In this document: positions 33,820-42,336 of the stretch, piece after piece | Layout of the letters: every line of letters starts with the position of its first letter | Position numbering within the stretch: the first letter of the stretch is position 1 | Assembly: GCA_016787525.1 (NCBI GenBank) | Contig: JAEUUP010000169.1 | Location: 1 to 44,536 of the forward strand | Reading direction: 5' to 3' | Source of the DNA: Saprospiraceae bacterium | GTDB taxonomy: Bacteria > Bacteroidota > Bacteroidia > Chitinophagales > Saprospiraceae | DNA: 44,536 nucleotides | Made by a program: the position numbers and the translations under genes | The notes under the pieces: generated by a model | What the model was told of the DNA's origin: nothing | The model's database searches: none | Seen by the model: the letters and a program-made list of their open reading frames with translations, nothing else

Positions 33820-35364
33820 TTATTCCACTTCCCAAACGGCGACTTCATAAGGTTTTAAGTTAACTGTTTTCTCGATGATTTGCGATTTGCCCAATAGCAC
33901 AGTGGAGCTTTTAAAGTCTTGCTGAAAAACAGGTTTTTGTACTACATCTGATAAGTTTACAGCGACTAATACTTTATTATTTTTATAAGTTCGTAAAAAG
34001 CTAAACACATTCCTATTGCCATTTTCAATAGTCCCATATTGACCATTTGAAAGTGCCGCATGACTTTGTCGGAGGTAAATCAATTGTTTATAATAATTGA
34101 ATAAAGAATGCGGGTCATTTTTTTGTTCCTCCAACGAAATGCCGTCATTGGGTTTAATATTCGTATTTGTCCACCATGCGCCTGAGTTTTTATACCAGAA
34201 TGCCGTGCCTTTCCCTTCGCCAGATGCGTACCACTCGAAAGCCTCGCGCAAGGGAATATTGTTACCATCGGTCTTGGGGTATAGGTTATTTTTACCTTTC
34301 ATGCCTATTTCCTGCCCATAATATATGGAAGGAATGCCGCCTATAAGTAATTGAATAGCAGCCGCTACTTTCTGTTTTTCGACATTTTTTTCCATTGTTG
34401 CAAACCGATCCATATCGTGATTTTCGATAAAAATCAATTGCCCTTTTCCTGTCGGACAAAGCCTTAAAGTCGTATCTGCCTTGTTGATTAATTGCTGTTT
34501 GTCAAACGATAAAATGGCTTCTTGCAAACCAAAACCGAACATTCTATCCACTTTTGCTTTTTCAAAATAAGTGAAACCATAATCTTTCCAGTCCGATTGT
34601 TCCGCAATAATTTTTATTTTAGGGTTTACTTTTTTCAAATTTGTGATTAAAGGCACCCAAAAATCGGCAAAAAGGTTTGTCAATTGCGGTTTAAAATCCA
34701 AATTATCCATTGCATGGTCGAGCCTGAAACCATCTGCGCCATCATCAAATTGACCATCTTTATTGGGGTCAATAAAATAAGAAAACAGTTTCGTGTTATA
34801 ATCTAAAACCTTTTTACTTTTCAAATTGACCGTCGTTACTTTTATAAACGAACCATCATAACTCGGTAATTCTCGAAGACCAAATACCATTGTTGCAGGC
34901 GTTTTATGAGCTTCATCATCAAACAAAATATAATCACTGTAAGGCGATTTTAGATTACCCACTGCGTCTTTCCACCACAGGTGTTTCTCGGTGACATATT
35001 GCGTTTCCATATCTAAATAGATTTTCATGCCGCGCTTATGAATCTCTTTCACCAGTGCCAAATAGTCGCTCGTCGTACCAAATTCGGCATCAATTTTTTC
35101 AAAATCATTGGCAAAATAATTATGATAACAATCGGCATCATACAAAGGCAATAGCAAAATGGAGGTAATGCCTAAATCCTGCAAATAACCCAATTTTTGA
35201 CGCAATCCATTCAAATCGCCCTGTAAATCGCCGTTACTATCATAAAAACTGCGCTGAAAAACGTGGTAAATGACTTCTCCTCGCTTGGAAATAGGCAACA
35301 CTTTTTGCCCATAAACGGCGACATTTACGGTTAAAAAGAGTAGAAAAAGGATAGAGTTTTTCAT
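33820..35364 (-). CDS. GH13 alpha-amylase family enzyme, secreted
   Basis: A 514-residue GH13 enzyme with a signal peptide (to AVYGQ, about residue 19). EVIYHVFQRSFYDSNGDLQGDL opens the barrel. DGFRLDHAMDNLDF holds the nucleophile Asp, IIAEQSDW the acid/base Glu and FIENHDMDRFATM the third carboxylate. It lacks the N-terminal domain of the enzyme at 28251 and is a good candidate for an alpha-amylase acting on longer chains. The gene has no repeat site, part of the longest but one gap between sites (32718-35391). Confidence 0.9.
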   Translation of the reverse strand: MKNSILFLLFLTVNVAVYGQKVLPISKRGEVIYHVFQRSFYDSNGDLQGDLNGLRQKLGYLQDLGITSILLLPLYDADCYHNYFANDFEKIDAEFGTTSDYLALVKEIHKRGMKIYLDMETQYVTEKHLWWKDAVGNLKSPYSDYILFDDEAHKTPATMVFGLRELPSYDGSFIKVTTVNLKSKKVLDYNTKLFSYFIDPNKDGQFDDGADGFRLDHAMDNLDFKPQLTNLFADFWVPLITNLKKVNPKIKIIAEQSDWKDYGFTYFEKAKVDRMFGFGLQEAILSFDKQQLINKADTTLRLCPTGKGQLIFIENHDMDRFATMEKNVEKQKVAAAIQLLIGGIPSIYYGQEIGMKGKNNLYPKTDGNNIPLREAFEWYASGEGKGTAFWYKNSGAWWTNTNIKPNDGISLEEQKNDPHSLFNYYKQLIYLRQSHAALSNGQYGTIENGNRNVFSFLRTYKNNKVLVAVNLSDVVQKPVFQQDFKSSTVLLGKSQIIEKTVNLKPYEVAVWEVE

Positions 35365-35452
35365 TTTTTATAAATGTTGTTTAGTGAAAATACTGAGGGG
35401 GTAGAATGTGAATAAATCATATCCGCCAAAACAATTTTACGCAGAGAAACAA

Positions 35453-36259
35453 CTATTTTTCCCAAAGAATTGGATTGATTGGCGAATTTATCACGTCACC
35501 AACCTTCGCCCCGGGACACCAAGTTTGCCAATCATTTACTTGATTCTCGTTTTCGGGTTGTTTTAAAATCATATCTTTATCCATAAAAATAACAGTCATC
35601 ACCTTACGCATGTCGTTTGTTTGATTCGCGCCCGCACGGTGAAAAACCCAACCCGAATGAAAACTCACTTCGCCCAAATCAAACGGTTCAATGACGTGTT
35701 TGAAATCTGTTACGCGCAGTTTTTGTTGAATTTTTGCTTCGCTATCGTCGCTGATAGACAATTCACGGCCTTCTACAATGACATGGCTGCCTGCGCTAAA
35801 TTCTAGAGGTCCCATTTCAAGTGGAACGGCTTGCAAGGGAATCCAAGCCGTAATGGTTTTGTCAGTACTGAGGGGCCAATAATATTGGTCGGCGTGCCAT
35901 GGGGTGATGCCACCGCCTGCCTCTTTGTAGAGTGCTTGGTCGTGGTACATGCGCACGCCATCGGTTTGCATGAGGTCGGCAGCGATTTTGGCGAGGCGTT
36001 TACTGAATACAAATTCTTTAATCACTTCATCTTGCAACCAAAGGTTGAATATTTGTAAAAATGCTTTACCATAAGTATCTCTTTGGTTGAGAGGCTTATC
36101 GTTTTTATTGAGTTTAGCGACTTTTTCGCTGATTTTCTCACCATAATACGCCAATGTTTTGGTATCAAATACATTTTTGAGTTTGATGTAGCGATTTTTT
36201 TGATAAAAATCAATAGCTTCTTGCGAAAGCTCGTAAGGTTGGTCGAGCAGATTTGTCAT
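35453..36259 (-). CDS. Phytanoyl-CoA dioxygenase (PhyH) family Fe(II)/2-oxoglutarate oxygenase
   Basis: A 268-residue oxygenase. The start at the complement of 36257-36259 (MTNLLDQPYELSQEAIDFY) is preferred to an ATG 26 codons upstream, because the family begins this way and a repeat site (36305) lies in the upstream part. His122 and Asp124 (WHAD) and the distal His207 (GWVFHRAGAN) are the iron ligands, with an Arg (DMRKV) for 2-oxoglutarate. It would hydroxylate a small molecule; the substrate is unknown. It is divergent from the AraC-type regulator and may start the leftward sus-associated cluster. A site at 35866 encodes Pro-Leu-Ser. Confidence 0.86.
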   Translation of the reverse strand: MTNLLDQPYELSQEAIDFYQKNRYIKLKNVFDTKTLAYYGEKISEKVAKLNKNDKPLNQRDTYGKAFLQIFNLWLQDEVIKEFVFSKRLAKIAADLMQTDGVRMYHDQALYKEAGGGITPWHADQYYWPLSTDKTITAWIPLQAVPLEMGPLEFSAGSHVIVEGRELSISDDSEAKIQQKLRVTDFKHVIEPFDLGEVSFHSGWVFHRAGANQTNDMRKVMTVIFMDKDMILKQPENENQVNDWQTWCPGAKVGDVINSPINPILWEK

Positions 36260-36445
36260 TTTCAGATGTTTTAAATGTAAAAAATAATCGTAGAGATGAA
36301 GAAATACTGAGGGGGTACTTTTGTAATTATGATGCAAAATAAACGTAATTTAAAATTACGGGCTTTGTCCTTTTTTACATAAAATTGTTTTATTTTACCT
36401 TTTTTTTAAAAAACAATCAAAATTAATGATAATAATAGCTAAGAA

Positions 36446-37306
36446 ATGAGAGCAGCTTACGAGCATCTGAGTGAAAATATCGAAAACTCGTTTCTATACA
36501 GACGATTCAGTTTGCCACAATTCGACGCACCTTTTCACTATCATCCCGAATTGGAATTGACATTTATCGAGCAAAGTGAAGGTCGGCGTTTTGTTGGGCA
36601 GCAAGTGGCAGATTTTGTGGCAGGCGATTTGGTTCTACTGGGTGAAAATGTGCCGCATTGTTGGCTCAATAATGTGTCTCATACTGAGGGGATAGGTTCA
36701 GCAAAATCTATTGTTATTCAATTTAGAAAAGATTTTTTAGGCGATACATTTTTAAATCTACCAGAAATGGGAGCAGTGAACCAACTGTTTCAAAAAGCAC
36801 AATCAGGCATTTTGATAAAAGGTAAAACGAGAGACAAAGTAGTAGAAAAAATGGATTTTAGTTACTTAACTTCTTTTCAAAAACTGATACAACTGATTGA
36901 AATACTGCAAATTATCGCTATTTCTGATGAAATAGAATTGATTGACACACAGTTTTCGAGTAGCACGGTTTCGATGCTTGACACAGAGCGTTTTCGAAAA
37001 GTGTATGCCTATATCATCGAAAATTATCAGCAAGAGATTAGCTTGGAAGCTGTCGCTGCTGTTGCGCATTTGACACCAACGGCTTTTTGCCGCTATTTTA
37101 AAAAAATGACCCGCAAGACTTTAGTAGATGTTATTCTCGAATTTCGCTTAAAACACGCTTGTCAATTGCTCATTTCGACCGAAAAATCGGTGTCTGACAT
37201 TTGTTTTGACAGTGGTTTCGGCAATATTTCGTATTTCAACAAGCAGTTTAAGAATGCTTTGGGGCATAGTCCGTTGAATTATCGAAAAATGTTTTATCGA
37301 ATTTAA
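36446..37306 (+). CDS. AraC-family transcriptional regulator
   Basis: A 286-residue regulator. The N-terminal cupin domain (about 20-100) has FDAPFHYHPELELTFIEQSEG and GDLVLLGENVPHCW, the usual sugar-binding pocket. The C-terminal domain (about 190-286) has two helix-turn-helix units (ISLEAVAAVAHLTPTAFCRYFKK and SVSDICFDSGFGNISYFNKQFK). It is divergent from the PhyH gene at the head of the GH13/Sus cluster, the probable target. Sus systems usually use SusR or hybrid two-component sensors, so AraC control would be a variation. A repeat site (36682) encodes Thr-Glu-Gly at the end of the cupin pocket. Confidence 0.9.
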   Translation: MRAAYEHLSENIENSFLYRRFSLPQFDAPFHYHPELELTFIEQSEGRRFVGQQVADFVAGDLVLLGENVPHCWLNNVSHTEGIGSAKSIVIQFRKDFLGDTFLNLPEMGAVNQLFQKAQSGILIKGKTRDKVVEKMDFSYLTSFQKLIQLIEILQIIAISDEIELIDTQFSSSTVSMLDTERFRKVYAYIIENYQQEISLEAVAAVAHLTPTAFCRYFKKMTRKTLVDVILEFRLKHACQLLISTEKSVSDICFDSGFGNISYFNKQFKNALGHSPLNYRKMFYRI

Positions 37307-37510
37307 ACCACGAATTTTACGAATTAACGAATTACATGAATTGAAAAGTGGTTTATAGATAACAAGGTTGCACCAAGTCGCATAAGACATTTTAAGAATA
37401 TTTGAGGCATCAGAACCACATTAGCAATCTTAAATCCATTTATCTATAAGAGGAACAACCTATGATTAGTAGATTCGTTTAATTTGTTAATTCGTAAAAT
37501 TCGTGGTTTA
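37304..37510. repeat. 25-bp perfect inverted repeat between convergent genes
   Basis: Bases 37304-37328 (starting at the AraC stop codon) and 37486-37510 (reaching the stop codon of the GH53 gene) are perfect complements, with about 157 bp between. Each arm contains CGAATTTTACGAATTAAC. The same text recurs at 39808-39866. The arms probably end both convergent transcripts. Confidence 0.65.
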
Positions 37511-38704
37511 AAATTTATAAGCAAAAGTCATAAAATCAAAGCCTTTCAAAGCATTGCCTTGAAAATCGAACAAGGCATTGTTTTCCCAACTTGAACCAGT
37601 TCCCCACAAATCTTTCATGGGCGAGGTAATCCACAAAGGTTCCCAATATTGGATACCAGATCCGCCTGCACTGATGACAGTCTGAGTCAAATCTTTCATA
37701 TAATTGTACTGGCCTTCCGATGTTAATGGATAAGTAGGTACTTTTGAGGGGTCGGACATGATATTATTGTACGTGTCGCCGTTTTGATTTGTCCACGAAT
37801 AAGCAGTTTCGACAATCATCACTTTTTTACCATATTTAGTTTTTAGGTTTTTAATCACTGTGCTGATGTCCGCCATATTGTTCATCGTTGACCATTGATA
37901 ATAATGCGATAAACCCAGAATGTCATAATCCGTCACGCCACCTTTGTTGATGACTCCATCTGCCCACCATTCTGCTGTTTGCAGTTGCGCTACATGAATC
38001 ACAACCTGCGGTTTTATGGTCGAATTGGTTGAAAAATCGCGCACAGCTTTGATACCGCTTTTGAGTAAATCGGCAAAAGGCTGGAAATTATTGCTCACGA
38101 TTTTGCCCACATTCCAACACATACCATTATTGTTTTCGTTGCCAATTTGTATCATTTCGGGTGTCAAATTGCGTGCTTTTAAGTAATTCAGCACCGAAAG
38201 TGTGTAATTATAGACAGAATCCTTCAATATACTGAGGGGTAGTCCTTCCCATGCTTTTGGTATATCTTGCTTTTGTGGGTCAGCCCAAGTGTCGGAATAG
38301 TGCAAGTCGAGATTAACCGTCATCCCTGCATCTTTGGCGCGTTTGATGGTCTTGGCGACATCAACAAGGTCGCTGTACATTTTGCCGTTATTAATCGTTG
38401 CGGTCCAAGCGGGTGTATGCCACAAGCGCACACGCACGAGGTTCATGCCACGGTCTTTGCAAAGCAAAAATGGGTCTTTGACCTTCGATGAATCTTTGAA
38501 AACACCACCATAATCTTGAATTTGATTGACATAGGATAAATCGCCACCCATGACGAATTTATCAGCTGTGTAAAAAGTGCGGGTATCGGACGTGGGTGTC
38601 ACAGTACCACCTCCTGTTGTTTTTTTGCAAGAAGCTGACGTGAAAAATAGGGCTAAAGTGAGTAAAAATAAGCCCAAAGAAGTTGTTTTTGATAAAAAAA
38701 GCAT
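37508..38704 (-). CDS. GH53 endo-beta-1,4-galactanase, lipoprotein
   Basis: A 398-residue GH53 enzyme with a lipobox (SASC, Cys26). FVMGGDLSYVNQI opens the barrel, NLVRVRLWHTP follows, Glu190 in IQIGNEN is the acid/base and the Glu in VMIVETAYSW the nucleophile; QYWEPLW is near the end. It cuts beta-1,4-galactan side chains of pectin (type I arabinogalactan). No galactan-specific SusCD pair is on the plasmid, so the products would need another importer. A repeat site (38230) encodes Pro-Leu-Ser. Confidence 0.93.
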   Translation of the reverse strand: MLFLSKTTSLGLFLLTLALFFTSASCKKTTGGGTVTPTSDTRTFYTADKFVMGGDLSYVNQIQDYGGVFKDSSKVKDPFLLCKDRGMNLVRVRLWHTPAWTATINNGKMYSDLVDVAKTIKRAKDAGMTVNLDLHYSDTWADPQKQDIPKAWEGLPLSILKDSVYNYTLSVLNYLKARNLTPEMIQIGNENNNGMCWNVGKIVSNNFQPFADLLKSGIKAVRDFSTNSTIKPQVVIHVAQLQTAEWWADGVINKGGVTDYDILGLSHYYQWSTMNNMADISTVIKNLKTKYGKKVMIVETAYSWTNQNGDTYNNIMSDPSKVPTYPLTSEGQYNYMKDLTQTVISAGGSGIQYWEPLWITSPMKDLWGTGSSWENNALFDFQGNALKGFDFMTFAYKF

Positions 38705-38769
38705 GGTTTAGGTTTTTTAAATTGTTTAAGGCGTTGAGGCATTTGAGAAGTTTTACAAAATTCTATAAA

Positions 38770-39603
38770 TCACTCATTATCAGGTTTTTCTATCGCATTC
38801 TGAGGTGTTTTTTCTGTCAGATGAAGATAGTTTTCTGGACTTACAACCTGCTGATTTCGGAGTTGTTCAAAGCTTAGTCGTGCGCCACCTGCTGCTTTTC
38901 CTCCTTTTTGTGCGGCTTCATAATTTTCATTAAAGCCTTGAGCATCATCTTCAACAGCATAGCTACGTGTGGCATCTTCACCCAACATCGTAAATATGAG
39001 TTCTAAATTACTCATATGGTCGCGTAGATTTTCTTTTTTCAAACCTTTCAAACGAGCATGTTCTGAAGGGCTTAAACCAAAAGTACCTTTGGCAATTTCA
39101 ACCGTCAAAACAGCGTATTCTTGACCTTCTTTCACACCTCTATTTTTCCACTCATCGGTCAATTCTTTTCTGATACTGATACTTTTTAAGCGGCGTTCAA
39201 TCCACTCGTCCGAATAACCTTGTAGTTTATAGTTCTCTTTTAGGCGTTCCAAGCCAAGCTCAGGGTCATTTATCTCCTCCAAGCGCTCCTTGCCAACTTG
39301 TGCCAACCACAATTTGAGTGGTTCAGCTTTGGGCGATGGCACAGACATCAAGATGCGGAACACCCCCTCAGTATTGGCACAATCTGTTTTGTAATTTTTT
39401 CCATCAGAAGATTTCAGTTTCAGTTGTAAACAAACCGTTGACAACTGGGTTTCTCTTTTTTTCAAAGTGTTCCAATACTGACGAGGGACAATGCTCCCTG
39501 TCAATGCCTCAATGACATCAACAACCGAAAAGTACCACGTTTCGTTGTGCCAAATTTTTCTGATTTCTTTTCCTTCAAAAGGAATGATGTTTTGATTTTC
39601 CAT
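38770..39603 (-). CDS. BRO-N domain protein (phage-antirepressor type)
   Basis: A 277-residue protein. The N-terminal BRO domain (about 8-110: IRKIWHNETWYFSVVDVIEALTGS, then CANTEGVFRILMSVPSPKAEPLKLWLAQVG) binds nucleic acid in related proteins. A middle region (GYSDEWIERRL, LTDEWKNRGVKEGQEYAVLT, HMSNLELIFTMLGE) and a Gly-rich end (AAQKGGKAAGGARLSFEQ) are common to a widespread bacterial and prophage family. No other phage gene is present, so it is a stray regulator. The TEG of the family signature is encoded by the repeat site at 39364, an example of the motif falling on a conserved peptide. Confidence 0.85.
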   Translation of the reverse strand: MENQNIIPFEGKEIRKIWHNETWYFSVVDVIEALTGSIVPRQYWNTLKKRETQLSTVCLQLKLKSSDGKNYKTDCANTEGVFRILMSVPSPKAEPLKLWLAQVGKERLEEINDPELGLERLKENYKLQGYSDEWIERRLKSISIRKELTDEWKNRGVKEGQEYAVLTVEIAKGTFGLSPSEHARLKGLKKENLRDHMSNLELIFTMLGEDATRSYAVEDDAQGFNENYEAAQKGGKAAGGARLSFEQLRNQQVVSPENYLHLTEKTPQNAIEKPDNE

Positions 39604-39807
39604 GATTAATTAAAGGTGAATAGTGAGTGACAAATAATGTTTTTTAAAACGGTCTTTCTCTCATTCGTTTATGTTTCATTCACCTGCAGCATGTCGTAGT
39701 ATTGAAAAAAATACATTACTTAAAATACACGCTAAAGTACAAAAAAAGGACTTGGCAGCATACAAAATGCGACCAAATCCTTTTTAGGTATTGAGAGCCA
39801 CGAATGG

Positions 39808-39866
39808 TACGAATTAACGAATTTTACGAATTAATCATCAAATTCGTAAAATTCGCATAATTCGTA
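39808..39866 (-). terminator. Imperfect inverted repeat, likely terminator of the thiolase gene
   Basis: TACGAATTAACGAATTTTAC (from 39808) is repeated in inverse form at 39841-39866 with small differences. It lies just past the thiolase stop (39881) and shares its text with the arms at 37304 and 37486, so it belongs to the same repeat family. The rest of 39604-39880 shows nothing recognisable. Confidence 0.6.
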
Positions 39867-39880
39867 GCACAGCTAAACAC

Positions 39881-41059
39881 TTATAATTTTTCGATGATAA
39901 TTGCAGATGCGCCACCGCCACCATTACAGATAGCTGCCATGCCATAGCGACCGTTTTGTTGGTGCAAAACAGTGTTCAAAGTCGTGATAATGCGTGCGCC
40001 AGAGCAACCGAGAGGATGGCCCAAAGAGCAAGCACCGCCGTTGATATTCATCAATTCTGGGTCGAAATCTAAGACTTTTGCGAATGACATGGGGACAACC
40101 GCAAACGCTTCATTGACCTCAAAATAGCTGATGTCGTTGATGCTCAAGCCTGCGCGTTTCAAAGCAATCGGCGCAGCCACAGTTGGCGCAGTTGTGAACC
40201 ACTCTGGCTCATGCTCGCCGTCAGCGAAAGAGACGATGCGGGCTAAAGGTTTCAAATTCAATCGTTTAACAGCATCAGCACTTGCTAAAACGAGTGCCGA
40301 TGCACCGTCGTTAATAGTCGAAGCATTGGCAGCTGTCACTGTACCATCTTTTGAGAAAGCAGGGCGCAAAGTGCGTACTTTGTCGAAATTGACACTTTTA
40401 TATTCTTCATCCTCGGTCATTGTGAATGAACCTTTGCGCGAAGTGACTTCCACGCCGACGATTTCATTTTTGAAACGCCCCCCCTCAGTAGCAGCAGCCG
40501 AATTTTTGTAAGAACGAATAGCAAAATCATCTTGGTCTTCTCTCGAAAAGCCGTATTTTACAGCTGTGCGGTCAGCAAAAACACCCATTGCTATTTGGTC
40601 ATAAACGTCCAAAAGACCATCTTTCGACAAACCATCAATCAACTCGCCATTACCATATTTATAGCCAAAACGAGCTTTTGGCACATAAAACGGAATTTGC
40701 GACATGCTTTCCATACCACCTGTGACTACGATGTCGGAATAGCCTAACATGATGTTTTGTGCGCCCCACGCCGTGGCTTTCATACCCGAAGCACAGACTT
40801 TATTGACAGTTGTGCAATTCACGCCTGTGGGTAAACCTGCGTAAATAGCCGCTTGACGGGCAGGAGCTTGTCCCAAATTGGCAGAAACCACATTGCCCAT
40901 GATGACATCTTGCACGTCTTCAGGTGCAATACCTGCTTTTTCAAGTGCACCTTTGATGGCGATTGAGCCTAATTTTGTAGCAGAAATGTCTGCTAATGTG
41001 CCACCAAAACTGCCAATGGGTGTTCTGACGGCTGATACGATGAATACTTCTTTTGTCAT
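39881..41059 (-). CDS. phaA: Acetyl-CoA C-acetyltransferase (biosynthetic thiolase, PhaA-like)
   Basis: A 392-residue thiolase that joins two acetyl-CoA into acetoacetyl-CoA, or the reverse. Cys89 (NKVCASGMKA) is the acyl carrier, NEAFA and GHPLGCSGAR (His348) are the second and third signatures, and Cys378 in CNGGGG is the proton-transfer residue. It is divergent from the FabG-like reductase and near phaB, which supports a role in (R)-3-hydroxybutyryl-CoA formation. The repeat site at 40481 (seven C) encodes Thr-Glu-Gly-Gly in the loop before FKNEI, where related thiolases usually have other residues. Confidence 0.93.
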   Translation of the reverse strand: MTKEVFIVSAVRTPIGSFGGTLADISATKLGSIAIKGALEKAGIAPEDVQDVIMGNVVSANLGQAPARQAAIYAGLPTGVNCTTVNKVCASGMKATAWGAQNIMLGYSDIVVTGGMESMSQIPFYVPKARFGYKYGNGELIDGLSKDGLLDVYDQIAMGVFADRTAVKYGFSREDQDDFAIRSYKNSAAATEGGRFKNEIVGVEVTSRKGSFTMTEDEEYKSVNFDKVRTLRPAFSKDGTVTAANASTINDGASALVLASADAVKRLNLKPLARIVSFADGEHEPEWFTTAPTVAAPIALKRAGLSINDISYFEVNEAFAVVPMSFAKVLDFDPELMNINGGACSLGHPLGCSGARIITTLNTVLHQQNGRYGMAAICNGGGGASAIIIEKL

Positions 41060-41435
41060 GTTCGAAACTTATAACTGGTTCTACTGTGGGTTTGGTTATT
41101 CCAAAAAGAATCAAATTTTGAATTTAAGCACCCCCTCAGTATTTTGATTAAAAAAACGATTTTATACTGATTTAAAATTTTGCTGTGAAGATAAATTAAA
41201 GTTATTAATTAAAAGAACGTCTCAATCTAGTCAAGGGCGTTTTTATTGACACTTAATTGTATGTTATTCAATTAATTATATACTTTTGTGTTTCAAAAAA
41301 TCATTTAAGTCAAGACATTTCATCATTCGTTTTGTGTAGATGACTCTACAAAATTAAGATAATTTTGTGAACATATATAGATGTCTATATGTGTTTTTGA
41401 GAATTTTTATTTTTTTGATACTATAAACCTTAAAT
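41060..41435. other. Divergent intergenic region between thiolase and FabG-like gene
   Basis: These 376 bp contain an exact repeat site (41132), a candidate rightward promoter with TACTTTTG at 41281-41288 and TTG at 41257-41259, and nearer to the reductase the dyad operator (41375-41390) on a second promoter-like sequence. The dyad lies between both genes and could control both. Confidence 0.6.
41363..41395 (+). promoter_or_regulatory. Dyad operator on the promoter region of the FabG-like gene
   Basis: Bases 41375-41390 read ATATAGATGTCTATAT, a perfect ATATAGA-NN-TCTATAT dyad. TTTTG (41363-41367) and TATGTGTT (41388-41395) are 20 bp apart, a moderate match to -33 and -7. The dyad occupies the same place against the -7 region as in the phaB promoter (260-275), 45 bp before this start codon. 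I find it nowhere else in the window. Confidence 0.6.
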
Positions 41436-42179
41436 ATGAGCAGATTAAAAGGAAGAGTCGCCATTGTGACAGGCGGCGCAAGTGGTATTGGCAAAGCCAC
41501 AGCCGTAAGGTTCGCACAAGAAGGCGCAAAAATTGCGATTTGGGACTTAAATGAAGAAAAAGGCGCAGAAGCAGTAAAAGAAATTGAGTCATTAGGTGGT
41601 GAAGCCACATTTTACAAAGTCAATACAGTTCAATTGCAAAGTGTTGAAACGGCAGCAGCTTCGGTCATCGAAGACTATGAGCAAATTGACATTCTCATCA
41701 ACAATGCGGGTATCACACGCGATGCCACGTTAATTAAAATGACGGAAGAGCAATTCGATACAGTCATTGATGTCAACTTGAAAGGGGTTTACAACTGTAC
41801 AAAAGCCGTTGCACCATATATGATGGAGCGCAAATATGGTCGCATTGTGACTGCCGCTTCAGTAGTGGGTTTGTATGGTAATTTTGGTCAAACGAACTAC
41901 GTAGCGACCAAATCAGCAGTGATTGGTATGACAAAAGTATGGGCGCGTGAGTTGGGGCGCAAAGGCATCACAGCCAATGCCGTAGCACCAGGTTTTATTG
42001 CGACTGAAATGATGAAAACCATTCCTGAAAAGGTTCTTGAAGGCATGAAAAGCAAAACACCCGCAGGTCGTTTGGGCTTACCCGAAGAGGTGGCGAATGC
42101 TTATCTTTTCCTCGCTTCTGATGAGGCAGCGTTCATCAATGGCGCAACTCTGAGCGTGGACGGCGGTATGGTGGCTTGA
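41436..42179 (+). CDS. Short-chain dehydrogenase, 3-oxoacyl-ACP/acetoacetyl-CoA reductase (FabG-like)
   Basis: A 247-residue SDR. TGGASGIG (12-19) binds NAD(P), NNAG is at 89-92, and Ser142, Tyr155 and Lys159 (NYVATK) form the catalytic set. It would reduce a 3-oxoacyl thioester to the (R)-3-hydroxyacyl form. It is different from the PhaB at the circular joint: that one has the NGGQHM C-terminus of PhaB, this one the DGGMV end of FabG. Both are near the thiolase and share the dyad operator. Chain-length preference may differ. It contains no repeat site. Confidence 0.9.
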   Translation: MSRLKGRVAIVTGGASGIGKATAVRFAQEGAKIAIWDLNEEKGAEAVKEIESLGGEATFYKVNTVQLQSVETAAASVIEDYEQIDILINNAGITRDATLIKMTEEQFDTVIDVNLKGVYNCTKAVAPYMMERKYGRIVTAASVVGLYGNFGQTNYVATKSAVIGMTKVWARELGRKGITANAVAPGFIATEMMKTIPEKVLEGMKSKTPAGRLGLPEEVANAYLFLASDEAAFINGATLSVDGGMVA

Positions 42180-42195
42180 TTTATAGGTGTTTTTG

Positions 42196-42311
42196 GCTTC
42201 GATTGTAAGGGTTTTGAGATTTACGGATTGAAAAATCGATGTTTAGATTTATAGGTGTTTAGACTTCGATTTATGGATTATATAGATCTTAAAATCCGTA
42301 CAATCGAAGTC
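42196..42311. repeat. Imperfect inverted repeat downstream of the FabG-like gene
   Basis: CTTCGATTGTAAGGGTTTTG (from 42197) is matched in inverse form at 42285-42311 (cttaaaatccgtacaatcgaag). The arm text also resembles 17404-17423. It may end the reductase transcript before the next gene at 42337. Confidence 0.5.
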
Positions 42312-42336
42312 TAAAACAAAAATTCAAAATAGAAAA

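Noticed and set aside
38770-39603. BRO-N protein as evidence of a prophage
   Set aside because: No integrase, structural, lysis or packaging gene is near; the family is often found alone on bacterial genomes and plasmids.
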